NCBI RefSeq assembly: GCF_947623445.1
Contig: NC_135248.1
Coordinates: forward strand, 13,773,820-13,837,819
Source: Clavelina lepadiformis
Taxonomy: Eukaryota > Chordata > Ascidiacea > Aplousobranchia > Clavelinidae
Reading direction: 5' to 3'
DNA: 64,000 nucleotides
Shown here: positions 12,665 to 24,138 of the stretch, in pieces
How positions within the stretch are numbered: the first letter of the stretch is position 1
How the letters are laid out: the number at the start of each line of letters is the position of its first letter
Translations under genes and position numbers: made by a program
Notes under the pieces: generated by a model
What the model saw: only the letters and a program-made list of their open reading frames with translations
What the model was told of the DNA's origin: nothing
Databases searched by the model: none

Positions 12665-14216
12665 TTTGAGGTAGCTGCTTATCTAAGATAAACTGAAACC
12701 CAAAAATGTTGTACCTTGAATTCAAAAAGCCTTAACAATATTGAAGTGACTAGGTTATTACACCAGCGTCTTTTTTCCGAAGTTGAAATATTAAAATATG
12801 GTGAGTTGTAGACCAGCTAATATCCACTAAGGGATTGGTGACTCGCGTTATGGACAATGGTAAAAGGAAGAATTGTGGCGTAACGGCTAGCAATTGGGTC
12901 GGTATGCTTGAGGCTTGGCATTCAAATCCTGCTGAAGATTCATATCAGAATGTGAAATGAGAGTTTGGGTCAGAGGGGTTTCCTTTTCAGTTAATCCACA
13001 CTCAGCAGGCCTAGCCTATTAATGAATTAGGCCTAGCCTATTAATGAATTAGGCCTATTCTATTAGGCTAGGTTAGAATTATTACCTTATGACAATTAAT
13101 TTTTTTAAAGTGATCATTTCACCGTATGCAGGTCGCCATCATGCAGCCTATCGTTTAAGATGGGCCGATAGGTTAGGGTTAGGAGAAAAACGATGAAAAA
13201 TTCGATTTTGGAAGGTTTAGGTTTTATTGAAGCTAGAGTTATATTAGAAGGTAGCATTGGGTTAGTTTTAGTTTACTAGCCTATGATATTGGCAAACCTA
13301 ACATTCAAACTTGCCAGGTTAACAAGAAATTGAAAAATAGCTTCGAACGCACGATATTTTCCGGTGCCGGCATTCTTAATTTATCTCTGTCAACTCGTGA
13401 CACCTTCCTTTTCAAAACTTCACACGAGAGAGCAAAAATAACAGACAACCAAAATGTTTTCTCAAAATATCCAATGTTTTGCCTTACAGTTACAATTAAA
13501 TTATTTGGGCAGACTCCATTCCGGTAGGTTCCAGGAACCGAAGGTCAAACAAGCAAACAATTTTCTGTCAAACAATTTTCTTCTGTTTTCACGAAGAAAC
13601 ACCAACAAACCGAGCTTGGGGTTATGATGTAGAAAGTAAATAGACTGTAGTAGACTCTGGGCTATGTTGTACTTTTTACCATATTCTAAAAGTAATCTGA
13701 TTTTAATGGCTTGTAGACCATATATTTAGGCCTACCAATATAAATTGCCATTACTCCATACTTCAAAGTAAAATGCTTGGATTTAGTTCTTTTGTACTCT
13801 GTTGTCAACAATGTCAGAACTTTTTCAAAGGTTTCACTTTACAAATTACTGAAAATTTTTCAAGCGGATTTCAAGTCTAATTATTATTAATTATCTGCTG
13901 GGGTTGTTACCACAGCAGAATACAATAATGTAAGTATAACCAGGCCACTGGAAATACGATAAAAGCATTGTTTGGAATCAAAATTCAAACGTAACCTTAG
14001 ATATTGTGTGATGCAGCATAGCCTATACCTAGACTACCCTGCAGTGCCCAGCAGGTCGACAAACATGAAGCGTGAGAAAAAAGTATAATCTTGTGCGAAT
14101 GCGTTAAAGTGCGGAATTGCTTTCAGAGTGCAGAAAAAATCCCACAGCCTTAGCACATCTCCACATGGTGACACGAGTGAGTCGTTTCGTGCGAATCAAA
14201 TCCAGTTACCTTATAG
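12665..14216. other. Intergenic; the 3' part is duplicated near 61.5 kb
   Basis: No gene. From about 13,690 onward the sequence is homologous to 61,500 onward: shared ACCAATATAAAT...GCCA, the ACCTAGACTACCCTGCAGTG block, and TCAGAGTGCAGAAAAAA. This marks the outer edge of the ZIC gene duplication. Confidence 0.6.
13008..13068. repeat. Short tandem repeat, about 22-bp unit
   Basis: The unit GGCCTAGCCTATTAATGAAT (plus TA) occurs twice in full at 13008-13051 and partly again to about 13068. Related AGGCCTA motifs are scattered elsewhere in the window. Confidence 0.8.
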
Positions 14217-14494
14217 CAGGGGTTCTTAAACTTTTTGGCTCACGCCCCTCCTTGACGGTACCTAAAAAATCCTCATTGCAAAATAAGAAAGCATTAAACA
14301 AAACAACAATTTATTTTCAATTAACTTTCATTAATGTGACGGATGTAGTTGTTTTTGGGAAACCAAACGTTTAATTCGAGGCTTTGTAGAAGATAATGCA
14401 TATCTTTAATGAAAAATGTAGGAGATAATGCACATTTGTCATCTCTCGCGCCCCCTTTAGGAATCTTACACGCCCCCCAGTTTAAGAACCACTG
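14217..14494. mobile_element. hAT-type MITE downstream of ZIC copy A
   Basis: Starts CAGGGGTTCTTAAAC and ends GTTTAAGAACCACTG. It has a perfect 8-bp target duplication CCTTATAG at 14209-14216 and 14495-14502. The paralogous segment near ZIC copy C has one uninterrupted CCTTATAG at 62001-62008, an empty site, so insertion followed the duplication or was lost from copy C. It is 278 bp with no transposase. Confidence 0.95.
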
Positions 14495-14709
14495 CCTTAT
14501 AGCGATTAGAACTTGAAAAACGTTGTGTCAATTTGAAAGGGAAAAGTTATTAAGAGTCTAATAACACACTTAATCGCCTGGAAAATTCAATTATAGAAAC
14601 GACAGCAAATGGTTGTCAAAGTGATCTTTATTTTTGCATAACACACGTGATATTTACAGAGAAAAGGCACCAGGTTTAAGCTATCCAAGTTAATTCAAAT
14701 TTCAAAAAA

Positions 14710-16228
14710 TTAAGCACCGAATATGGGGTCAAATGAGGACAAAGAATCATTGGGTGACTGAGAACAGCCGGAAGAATAATCCTGTAGGAAATCTGCTCGC
14801 CGGGTGAGGTCATCATCCAGAGGCCATAAAGAATCCACTTCGCCGGAGAGCATTTCGTTAAATCCAAATCCTTGACTGAAGTCATTTGACTCGTAGTCGA
14901 TGCCAAATTGCGCCGGTTCCGGAGATGACATGAGCGATTGGAGGATTAACGTGACGTCAGGATCTTCAGCAGCAGTTGAGTGACTTGTCATTTCTGACGA
15001 CGAGGTTCGGGGAGAGATGATTGGTGAGTTATTGCTACTCATGACGTCACCGTTTGCTTTGTGCATACGTATGTGCTTACGTAACGAACTGGGGTGGGTG
15101 TAGCTGCGATCGCATCCTTTGTACTTTAACATAAAAGACAATGATCAAATTTTAGAATTAAATTTCAGCTGACTTGGTTTACAAAGAAAAGTCTTAAAAT
15201 GAAACAATATGAAAGCGAAACTGAGAATGTTGCTTACCTTGCAAACATATAACTTTCCTTTATTGTGCATGTAGCTGTGCTTTTTACGATCAGAGCTATT
15301 GGCAAATCGTCGATCACACCCTGGATATTTGCATCGAAACGGTTTTTCACCTGAAATAAAACATTGCAGACTTGGAATCTCGTATTTCGTTAATGAAAGT
15401 GGAGGAAATGCTAAGAATAACGCTTAGACTAAAATATCATCTTACCTGTGTGAGTTCTTTTATGGATTTTGAGATTTTCGCTCCGACCAAATCCCTTACT
15501 GCAGACTGGGCATTCGAACGGTTTCTCTCTGGTGTGAACTCGGATGTGGTTGACCAGCTTGTACTTGGCCTTGAAAGCTTTCAAATGACGTTTGCAGTTA
15601 CGCCAGTAGCAAGTGTGGTCGCTTTGTTCCGGTCCTCCGACGTGATCACAAGTGATGTGGTGGACAAACGCTTTCATGTCTTCGAAGATTAAACCGCACA
15701 CTCTGCTGCCCTCCTGGCTCCGGATCATCCATTCGCACGCAGTCGGTTTCGAAAGCTGGTGCGAAAAAGATTTTTTGATAGTTGCTGACTGTTGCTGTTG
15801 AGCGGTTGGCGGTAACTGTAGCAAGGCTTGGGATTGTTGCTGAATGGTTCCCCGCTGTCTCTGAAAGTTTGACGGTTGTTGCTGAAAGGTTGATGGTTGT
15901 TGCTGAAAGGTTGATGGTTGTTGCTGAAAGGTTGACGGTTGTTGTAGAGCTTGATATTCCACCGGAGTTTGCTGAAGTTGAAAGTAATAAGGATGCTGAT
16001 AGCCGGATGAGAGAGGTGGAGATTGATGAAAATTTCTTGATGCGTCATATCCGGGATAAAATTCCGGCGTCGGCGTTGTCGGATAAAGATGGGCCTGATA
16101 GTTGAACGATTGTTGTTGAGCAGACGAGAACAAACTTTGAAGGTTCAGGTTAGTTCTTGAGTCATAATGATCACACGGACGGTTGGTAAAGCTATTGGAT
16201 GCATTGGCTTGATTTATTTCATAAAAAT
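14710..16228 (-). CDS. ZicL-like: ZIC-family five-C2H2 zinc finger transcription factor, copy A
   Basis: Three coding exons: to 15446 (from an acceptor at 16229), 15238-15350 (113 bp) and 14710-15123. Order: N-terminal Tyr/Pro/Gln region ([16 protein letters not shown]), a Gln-Pro heptapeptide array (QQPSTFQ), then five zinc fingers. ZF1 is the split ZIC type ([14 protein letters not shown]...[10 protein letters not shown]). Then follow ZF2 (CYWRNCKRH...[14 protein letters not shown]), ZF3 ([18 protein letters not shown]), ZF4 ([18 protein letters not shown]) and ZF5 ([18 protein letters not shown]). The tail is acidic and ends [11 protein letters not shown] proteins bind GC-rich DNA; the ascidian multicopy ZicL genes act in muscle and neural fate. 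The ATG used by copy C (at 63745) is present here, but one A is missing just after it (run near 16188-16190), so that ATG leads to an early stop. The long frame is open upstream only through the intron to an ATG at 16236-16238. Translation may therefore start in a retained intron, or the copy may be compromised. Confidence 0.92.
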
Positions 16229-16420
16229 CTAAAAACATGAAAACAGATAAAAAATTTCGCGATTATCCAATCATATAAATGTGGAAAGATACATACCTCT
16301 GACAGACTTTTCAACCCATATCAGGTTGTGAAAACTTCTAGGATCACTTCTGCTTCAAATGGTATCTGTCGAACACTGACCAACTACTGGATAACTGGAC
16401 ACATCTGGCTGAATCCTGGT

Positions 16421-16680
16421 CATTTATACCTGGCCTGATCTGGCTTTGCTTTTTTCTTATCACGACGTCACAATCAATTCTTTGTTTGTTTAACTTCCGA
16501 TCGTTGGCGATCGCTTTCTCACCTTGTCACGTGCTGCGATCCCAAACTCATTATTTACCTTCGGTCGCTAGTTATCGAGTCTACAACGAAGATAATTCCA
16601 GGACGCAGCACGCGTCCATCGATGACGTTGCATGATGTCACAATGGGCGCGAAAATTGAAAATACTTGCACTTGCAGGAT
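16421..16680 (-). promoter_or_regulatory. ZIC copy A promoter with TATA box and ATF/CRE-like module
   Basis: GGTATAAATG (minus strand, 16421-16430) is a TATA box in the same position in all three ZIC copies. It lies upstream of a short 5' exon ending at GTCAGAG|GTATGT (about 16297) and a 5'UTR intron. Further upstream, at 16621-16641, is the core GACATCATGCAACGTCATC on the minus strand. Between them is a conserved block with GATAA/AATTAG-like sites, CACGTGACA and GCGATCG. The same order and spacing occur before ZIC B at 22245-22507, inverted. Promoter function is inferred from this conservation and position. Confidence 0.75.
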
Positions 16681-17639
16681 TAACCGGTGGAAGACAATGT
16701 TTTGAGCACTTTTTGAGATAAACTTAAAAATTTTAACTCTCATTCGTTTCTTTGGAACCAGGTGAAAGGTGAAAAAATGAGACGCAACTAACACAAAAGT
16801 ACATTTCGGTATAAGTTTTATTATTTTAACCCATTACCTGCTTAATGAATTCCATTTTTTATCGCTGTTGCTTTGAGTGGTTGTGTCTTGTGATTAAAAT
16901 GTTATAATGTACAAATGTATGCGGTATTTTTGTTTGGAAATAAAAGACAAAACATTTTGCAAAATATCAAGTAAATTTACAATTCAATTTGCGGAAAACA
17001 TACCATACTTTTTACAAAATTTTCACTTTTATTTTAGTTCTGTTTCTTTAGGTAGTTGCATAGAAAATATTTTATTTTAATTTTCATTTGCTAAACATCA
17101 TTAAACTCATTCAATGGTAGTTGATGTCGATGGAAATGTTTAATTATCTTCATTAATGATGTAATTATTCGTTTTCCTTTGTCTCGCACCTTTCGAAAAA
17201 ACTTAACTTCACGGAGAACATTTATCACTAAATAGCTGATTAGCCTATTGTGGCGTCACAATCAGTGTTATCCGGGCGTCGAGATACCGGTTGTTTAGTT
17301 GATTGTGGGTGGTCATTGAATAAATTTGACTTTCACTTGATTTTTTGTTTAGAAAGTTTAAGAAGGTTTCGCACGAAAAGCAAAATACTTCGGTACACTC
17401 CAATTTTCGTTGCAAATGTAACTGGAAATGTATTAAGTTTATTTTCTTGCTTTTTTAAAATACTTTCCTGTTTATCAAAACAAAAATGCTCTGAAGAATA
17501 GAAATTATGAAAATGCAAAAATAACAGAAGTTTAGAAGTTAGCTTAGTTGGTTGGTTTTGTTGCATTGAAACATCTACCTCAACATTTTCCTCAAACACA
17601 TCAGTTTCCCATTTTACAATTTTAAACATTTTTCAATAT

Positions 17640-17860
17640 GATTTTGCTTTGTGTCGTCATCACAATGACGTCCCACAATCGTTTCTTAAACTTCCGACCA
17701 ACGATCGCTTTCCCACGAGCTCATATGCGTCGCGATTTCCACAAAACCCATTGTTTGCCTGCAACCAGTATTTATCTAGTCTGCAATGGCACCCAGCACG
17801 CGTCATTGTTGACGTTGCGTGATGTCACAATATGCGCGAAAGTTCAAAATGTTTGGGCTT
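17640..17860 (-). promoter_or_regulatory. ZIC promoter-like module 2 (no gene attached)
   Basis: The core is at 17811-17827 (minus strand GTGACATCACGCAACGTCA). It is followed in the transcription direction by ACGCGTGCTGG, AGACTAGATAAATA, CGTGGGAAAGCGATCG and GGAAGTTTAA, the same series as in the ZIC A and B promoters and in the A-promoter orientation. No TATA box or ZIC exon follows. It is likely a relic or a distal enhancer. Confidence 0.7.
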
Positions 17861-18864
17861 GTATAAACTTACATATATTTTAAACTGGATTATTTTCACA
17901 ATCAGAAATATACAAAATGTCACAAAGCCAGATTTTAACAGTTTTTGTTTCAGTAATTTTAACGATTTTTAATATTTTTGACAACTTGAGTCAGTCTAAA
18001 CAACAATATTGATCGAAATTAAAAATATTGCCTAAGATTATGATTTCTTTAACAAACTTTAAATTAATCCGATCCAGTTGGGAACCAACTGAGAAACTGT
18101 TTTGGATAATTTTACAATTTTCACAACATGTTATAACTTATAAAAATATGCAATTTTTGTTTTAAAATAGCCTATACGATTTAATAGTTGAATTTTGGTA
18201 TTGCTTGTAGTTTTTGTCTAAGAATTGATCGCTTCTTTGTTACTGGCTGTTGCGATGTGTTTTCAATTTTATAGTTTTAAGTTTAATTTGACAAAAAAAA
18301 CTGTTAAGAGTAACTTAATTGAAAAAAAATTCTAATTTAATTTTCTTTAATTTTTCATTCAAATAACAGAAAATCTTTTTTCGATAATAATTGACGCTCA
18401 GAAAATCTCATGTCTCATTCCATAATTACTTCCTAAAATTTCCCAAACTGAAACGACGCCATAAATACCGTAATTACTCGCTTCCCTTTTGTCGTTCAAC
18501 TTCGCTCATTCAAACACGATTATCGGTTTTGGTGATTACCCTATTGTTACATCATAATGACTAAAGCCGATTAAAATCTGGTTTTGTGAGGGTATGACAA
18601 GATTAGCTAAATGGAACATCGGTAAAATAATTTTGAAACTGCTTTAGACTTCTGAAATCTTCTAATGACCTTGTAATGTTTGGATAAATTTTATAATTTG
18701 TAGAAATTCATTTCTTCAAAGTGTCTTTGTCCAAAAGTACTTGTATGAGACTTTTTTAACTTCGACCTAAAATATCATAGTTTCAAATAAATTGTTGAAC
18801 GAAAATTCAAACTTCGCACCTTACTTAGGGCAACACGTCTCGTACACAAACCAGTCCTGCATGT

Positions 18865-19030
18865 GCAAATATTTTCGACTTTCGTCTCAATTGTGATATC
18901 ACCCAACGTCATCGGTGGACACGTGCCAACCCCAGGTGTAAATGACACAGCAGGCCCGATAACTAGGTAAATAATGAATTAAATGAATCTCAGCAAGTGA
19001 CTTGGTGGGAAGACGATCGAGGAGTAGAAG
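18865..19030 (+). promoter_or_regulatory. ZIC promoter-like module 3
   Basis: The core is at 18894-18912 (GTGATATCACCCAACGTCAT) preceded by TTTTCGACTTTCGTC, then GTGGACACGTGCC, GATAACTAGGTAAATAATGA and CAAGTGACTTGGTGGGAAGA. It is in the ZIC B orientation. No gene is attached. Confidence 0.7.
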
Positions 19031-20214
19031 TAAAAAAAAATTTTTGTCTGTGTGACTTTGTTATAACGAAAAATCTTATAATGTACTGGAGACGAATTGG
19101 TAGCGCAACACTATGAATGAACATCATCATTACATTTGGTAAAATAACGAAGTAAAATTTGTATTCTAATAACTGTGGGTATTCAGAGAAAAATCGGCCA
19201 AGAAATTTTATTCTGTATGACTAATAACTTAATAAGTCATTTCTTGGCTTCCAAACGTTCGCAACAACGGATTATTTCCCAGAAACTAGGAGAAGCTTTT
19301 CGCTCTTCGTCTGCTGTTTGTCAATAATAAACGTGTAGTATTTTCTGCCCGACTAAATTATTTAAACTAAAGATTGTTATTGTTATGGACATAAAATTGG
19401 AAATGTACTTTGAATATTTGTAAAACCTTTTGAATAACATTAAAAACTTTTTTACCATAAAGGCAAAATAAAAATGCGAGTGAAAGACAGAATTACCCAG
19501 GACACTTTGGGTCGCACGAGCAAACAAAAGATCGCTCGATCATCTGCAAAATACAGTCTGTGACATAGAAATAGGGCAACCACCAGCCGTGATAATCCTC
19601 TACTATCAAGCCAAGTTCTGTAAGATCAGGGAAGCAAGCCATCTCGTCAATTACGACGATAAATGAAATATTCTGAACACGGAAATTACGTCATGTAAAT
19701 CAAGTTGAGTTGGTTGATGAAGTTATGGAAATTATTTACAGCAGCCTTCAGTTCTTGGAATTATTTAAATCGTTTTATTTTGATAAGCTTTGAAAATCAA
19801 ATTTCAAATTTTCAAATTTCAAATTTTTGTCGCATCTTATTTCAGGAAATAACTGCACATTTAACTAATATTGGACTAAAAATTTCAAATATAAAAATTT
19901 AGATCTGATGATGTTCTAACCTGTTTTCAAACATGGACGCGCTCCTGTATTAAGAAAAGAACGCAATCAGCATTATTCGAAAAAGTTCAAAATGACCTAA
20001 AATGTTCAACCAAGCAACGAGTCCTTATATACTTTGTCAATGCAAAAGTAAACACAATTACGATCTTATTTAATATCTTGATGAACTTATTCCAATATAT
20101 TGGATATATATATAAGTGTACTTTTGACTTTTTTCACTTGGACGAAATTTTGTTTTCGTGAAATTGATATGAAAGCGTGTTCACGATATTGCGTCTTGCT
20201 TGATTTGAACATGC

Positions 20215-20400
20215 ATGTGCATGAGCAAATAATTTTTACTTTCGCGACCATCGTGACATCACGCAACGTCATCGATGGACGCGTGCCAAGCGCAGGTGTA
20301 GGAGACTTAAGTAGCGTCTGAAAGCAAATAATGTGCTGAGGAAATCGCGACAGGTGAGCTGGTAGGAGAGCGATCGACTTTTGAAAGCTATGCACACAGA
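20215..20400 (+). promoter_or_regulatory. ZIC promoter-like module 4
   Basis: The core is at 20254-20272 (GTGACATCACGCAACGTCAT), preceded by ACTTTCGCGACC and followed by CGATGGACGCGTGCC, AGCAAATAATG, AATCGCGACAGGTGAGCTGG and GAGCGATCGAC. It is in the ZIC B orientation. No TATA box or exon follows. Confidence 0.72.
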
Positions 20401-22244
20401 AAGAGACGGCATTGTGATGTTATTATGACGAAATACATCTTACACACACGTCAACTTGCATCGAAATCCTTGCATTTTATAAGGTGAACTATGTAAGACA
20501 ATAATTGCCAACAATGATTTAATGCTTCAGATTCCAGAAAAAGTTTCAAAAATCTTCAATATTTTTCTCTATAAATTTTTAATGGTTTGTCACGCTCTAA
20601 CAAATTACTAAATTCAAAAAAATCAAACATTACACAATTATAGTGACAAAGATATTAGTTTTCTTGCTAACCTCTCCAAAAATGGTAACTTTTTAATCTT
20701 ATCCGGGAAAAGACTTTTGGGCGGTCATTGTAAAAATTTTGTAGTGTTCTAAGTCTTTGCACATAGCTTTACATATACATAGCACATAGCTGTACACTGC
20801 ACTAGTTTTTAATTTTAAAGCGTAAAAATTTCATTATGCAGTAGTTGTTTTCTGGTTGTTTGTTGTTGTTGTTTTGTTACAGTTTTTCTTGATTTTCAAG
20901 AAAGTTAACTTGGCTTTAAATTGAGCTTCCTTGAGTTAAGGTCGAATTGGCCGTTTTCACTTATAACCAACCAACACATTAGAAATTCATTTGAAGACAT
21001 TCGTTTAATTTTATACCTTGAGCAACAAACAACGAGAAAACAAACAATTGATTGTCGCGCAACCATCGGACAAATTTCTTAACTTTAAGATTGAGACTCC
21101 AGTCTGCAAGTTCAAAAGAGTATCCTGTAGGTTCATATTCTCTAAATCATAAACATGAACAAATATAAACCAATAAAGCGCATAATGACGTAATAATCAT
21201 TGCGACCATCTGACGGACATACAGTAACAATTAAGTGCTGGCAATTTAAAAGTGTCCGTCTCAGAATATCGGATCGATTACAAAAATGTATTAGTTTTGA
21301 AAGTATTTTTTTTATTTGTTAATTTCTTGCTGAAATACAGTAGAGTTGTAAATTAAGTTCTTGTTGTAATAGAGCAAAATGCAAAAGTCAAGTTACAAAG
21401 CGGTTTACGTTTTGATTTCAAATGGAGAAAAATTTATCAAACGTAGCGTTGTTTGCATTACCGTTGTTATAATACACCATTAATGTATCAAAATAGGGAT
21501 AACGGGAAAAAGCAAAAAAACAAACTAGTTTATAACTTTTTCATTATTACTACGTCATAGCAGTGGACTTCAACGCAACATTTGGTTACGTTTTTGTGCA
21601 TACAGGTTAACTGCTAAAACACAAACAGTTTTTAGAAAAGAAACTTTCATAAAAAACAAGGAAAGATACAGTTAATGAAAGTCAAATTCAGACAAAAGAT
21701 CGCAAACCAAGTAAGTAAATAAGCGTTATCTCGGTCAGACGGAAAACACAGATTGTGAGGTAACAATGGGATAATCACCAACCGGGGTAAACGTCTCCTG
21801 TCATGCCAGGATTTGGAAGGCGAAAAACACTGAGTCGATTATTCCAATTATGATGATAATTATGATAGAGGATTTTTGGTAATTTCGGAAAACAACAATT
21901 ATATCAATTTCACCAGGTTTTGACGAGCTAAATATAGAAAGCATTCTCAACCCGGTCAGATATATTCTCAATTCATGAAAATATTTTTGGTTTTATATTT
22001 TAAAAATTGTTTAGATATCTTTATGCGAAAATGACGATTTTTAAAAACAAAAACTCAACTAAAAAGCTGTGGTATAAGTTTAACATTAACCGACAATGAC
22101 AAGGGAAACGCGACGGGCGTTAAAATAATAATTTGGTTTTTATATTACTTTGTTACCAAAATATTTTCAGAGCGTTTAGTGGTTTTTTTAGGCCGATGTT
22201 TATGAACTTTGGCAAGTAGTTGTTAACTTGCATTTAACTTGATA

Positions 22245-22622
22245 AACCCAGTAAGTGCAAATATTTTCAACTTTCACGCCCATTGTGACATCATGCAACG
22301 TCATCGATGGACCCGTGCTTCGTCCTGGCATTATCTTCGTTGTAGACTCGATAATTAGCGACCGAAGGTAAATTATGAATTTGGGAATCGCAGCACGTGA
22401 CATGGTGAGAAAGCGATCACCAACGATCGGAAATTAAACAAACAAAGAATTGATTGTGACGTCGGGATAAGAAAAAAGCAAAGCCAGATCAGGCCAGGTA
22501 TAAATGACCAGGATCCAGTCAGATGTGCCCAGTAGTTGGTCAGTGTTCGACAGATACCATTTGAAGCAGAAGTAATCGTAAAAGTTTATACAACCTGATA
22601 TGGGTTGAAGAGTCTGTCAGAG
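22245..22622 (+). promoter_or_regulatory. ZIC copy B promoter and 5' untranslated exon
   Basis: This is the inverted counterpart of the ZIC A promoter: core at 22286-22304, then GATGGACCCGTGC, GACTCGATAATTAGCGACC, GCACGTGACATGGTGAGAAA, a TGATTGTGACGTCGGG site and TATA box GGTATAAATG at 22498-22507. Transcription probably starts about 30 bases further on. The 5' exon ends at 22622 (GTCAGAG|GTATGT), and the 75-bp intron ends at 22697. Confidence 0.8.
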
Positions 22623-22720
22623 GTATGTATCTTTCTACATTTATATGATTAGAAATTAGATAATCGTGATATCTTTTAATTGTTTTTATGTTTTAAGATT
22701 TTTGTGAATTATTCGAGAAT

Positions 22721-24138
22721 ATGAATCCTCCGAACGGACATAACCACCCACCAGTTGCTCCTTACGGCCCAAGAGCTAACACAACTCCTCAAAATTTGTT
22801 CTCGGCCCAGCATCCCTATGTCAACTATCAGGCCCATCCTTATCCGACAACGCCGACGCCGGCATTTTATTCCGGATATGACGCATCAAACTTTCAGCAG
22901 CGACCGTCAAACTTTCAACAACAACCGTCAAACTTTCAGCAACAACCGTCAAACTTTCTACAACAACCGTTGGCCATTCAGCACCAATCCCGAAACTTTC
23001 TACGGTTGCCGCCAATAGCTCAACAGCAACAGCCTCAACAACCAGCCGCTAAAAAAAAAGCGTTTTCCAACCAACTTTCGAAACCGACTGCGTGCGAATG
23101 GATAATCCGGAGCCAGGAGGGCAGCAGAGTGTGCGGTTTAATCTTCGAAGACATGAAAGCGTTTGTCCACCACATCACTTGTGATCACGTCGGAGGACCG
23201 GAGCAAAGCAACCGCACTTGCTACTGGCGTCAATGCAAACGTCATTTGAAAGTTTTCAAGGCCAAGTACAAGTTGGCCAACCACATCCGAGTTCACACTG
23301 GAGAGAAACCGTTCGCATGCTCCTGGTGCGGAAAGCGGTTTAGTCGGAGAGAAAATCGCATAATTCATACAAGAATTCACACATGTAAGTTAATATTTTA
23401 GTCAAAGCGGTTTTCCTGGCATTCTCTACGCTTCCATTAACGAAGTACGAGCTTTCAAATCTGCACTGTTCTATTTCAGTACGCAAACCGTTTCTATGCG
23501 AATATCCTGGGTGTAATCGACGATTTTCCAACAGTTCTGATCGCATAAAGCACAGCTACATGCACATTGAAGGGAAGCCCTTTGCCTGCAAGGTAAGCGA
23601 CATTTCCCGTTTCGCTTTCATATGTTTTCATTTAAAACCTTCTTTGCAAACGAAGTCACCTGAAATTAGGCTTCTAGGCCAAAAGCATTGATTCTTACTT
23701 TTTACTTTAAAGTACAAAGGATGCGATCGAAAGTACAGCCACCCCATCTCGTTACGCAAGCACCATCGCAATCATGAAGCAAACGATGACGTCTCGCGTA
23801 GTGACAAGTCTTTAAACAACTCCCCAGAGTCCACCTCCAATACATCCAGGGCTTCAAATATGACGACCGAACCCAGACAGCAAGGAAAAATTGCGTTGTC
23901 ACCCCAGGGAAGCTCGGAAGCTTCAGAAGAATTTGCCGAGCTTCAGTCACCTCAAGATCGGGTAATGCATTCCGATATTCTCGATGTAGCGCCCTTCAAC
24001 GACAACCAAGAGGCGTGGTTACCAAATGATGTGGACGTTGTGGATGAGCAGGTCACGTATGATCCAGATGGCGCCAACTACTTCAATGATTACTCAGAAC
24101 AGGCACCAGTTAAAGGTAACGATCGAGGCGGGTGGTAG
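22721..24138 (+). CDS. ZicL-like: ZIC-family five-C2H2 zinc finger transcription factor, copy B (diverged)
   Basis: Exons 22721-23384, 23480-23592 (113 bp, the same length as in copies A and C) and 23713-24138, all in phase. The start is the first ATG after the 5'UTR intron ([11 protein letters not shown]). The N-terminus shares [14 protein letters not shown] and the QQPSNFQ array with A and C. ZF1 and ZF2 are close to the others, but ZF3 ([21 protein letters not shown]) and the ZF3-ZF4 linker (HTLRKPF in place of HTGEKPF) differ. ZF5 reads [18 protein letters not shown]. The C-terminal tail is unrelated in sequence (acidic, Asp/Asn-rich, ends GNDRGGW). All zinc ligands are present, so it should be functional, perhaps with altered specificity or activity. 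It is transcribed away from copy A. Confidence 0.92.

Larger units (their letters stand above)
16690..22244. other. Divergent intergenic region between ZIC A and ZIC B
   Basis: No protein-coding gene. It is AT-rich with many ATTA and GATAA sites and holds three further promoter-like modules (listed separately). Weaker related blocks are visible near 19,500-19,640 and 21,690-21,830 (AAGATCGC ... CAGTCTGTGA/CAGATTGTGA ... GATAATC), which may be still older copies. Confidence 0.6.

Noticed and set aside
15372..16105. Long plus-strand frames over ZIC A (and the equivalents over B and C)
   Set aside because: They are antisense shadows of conserved zinc-finger exons and of the 21-bp Gln-Pro repeat.
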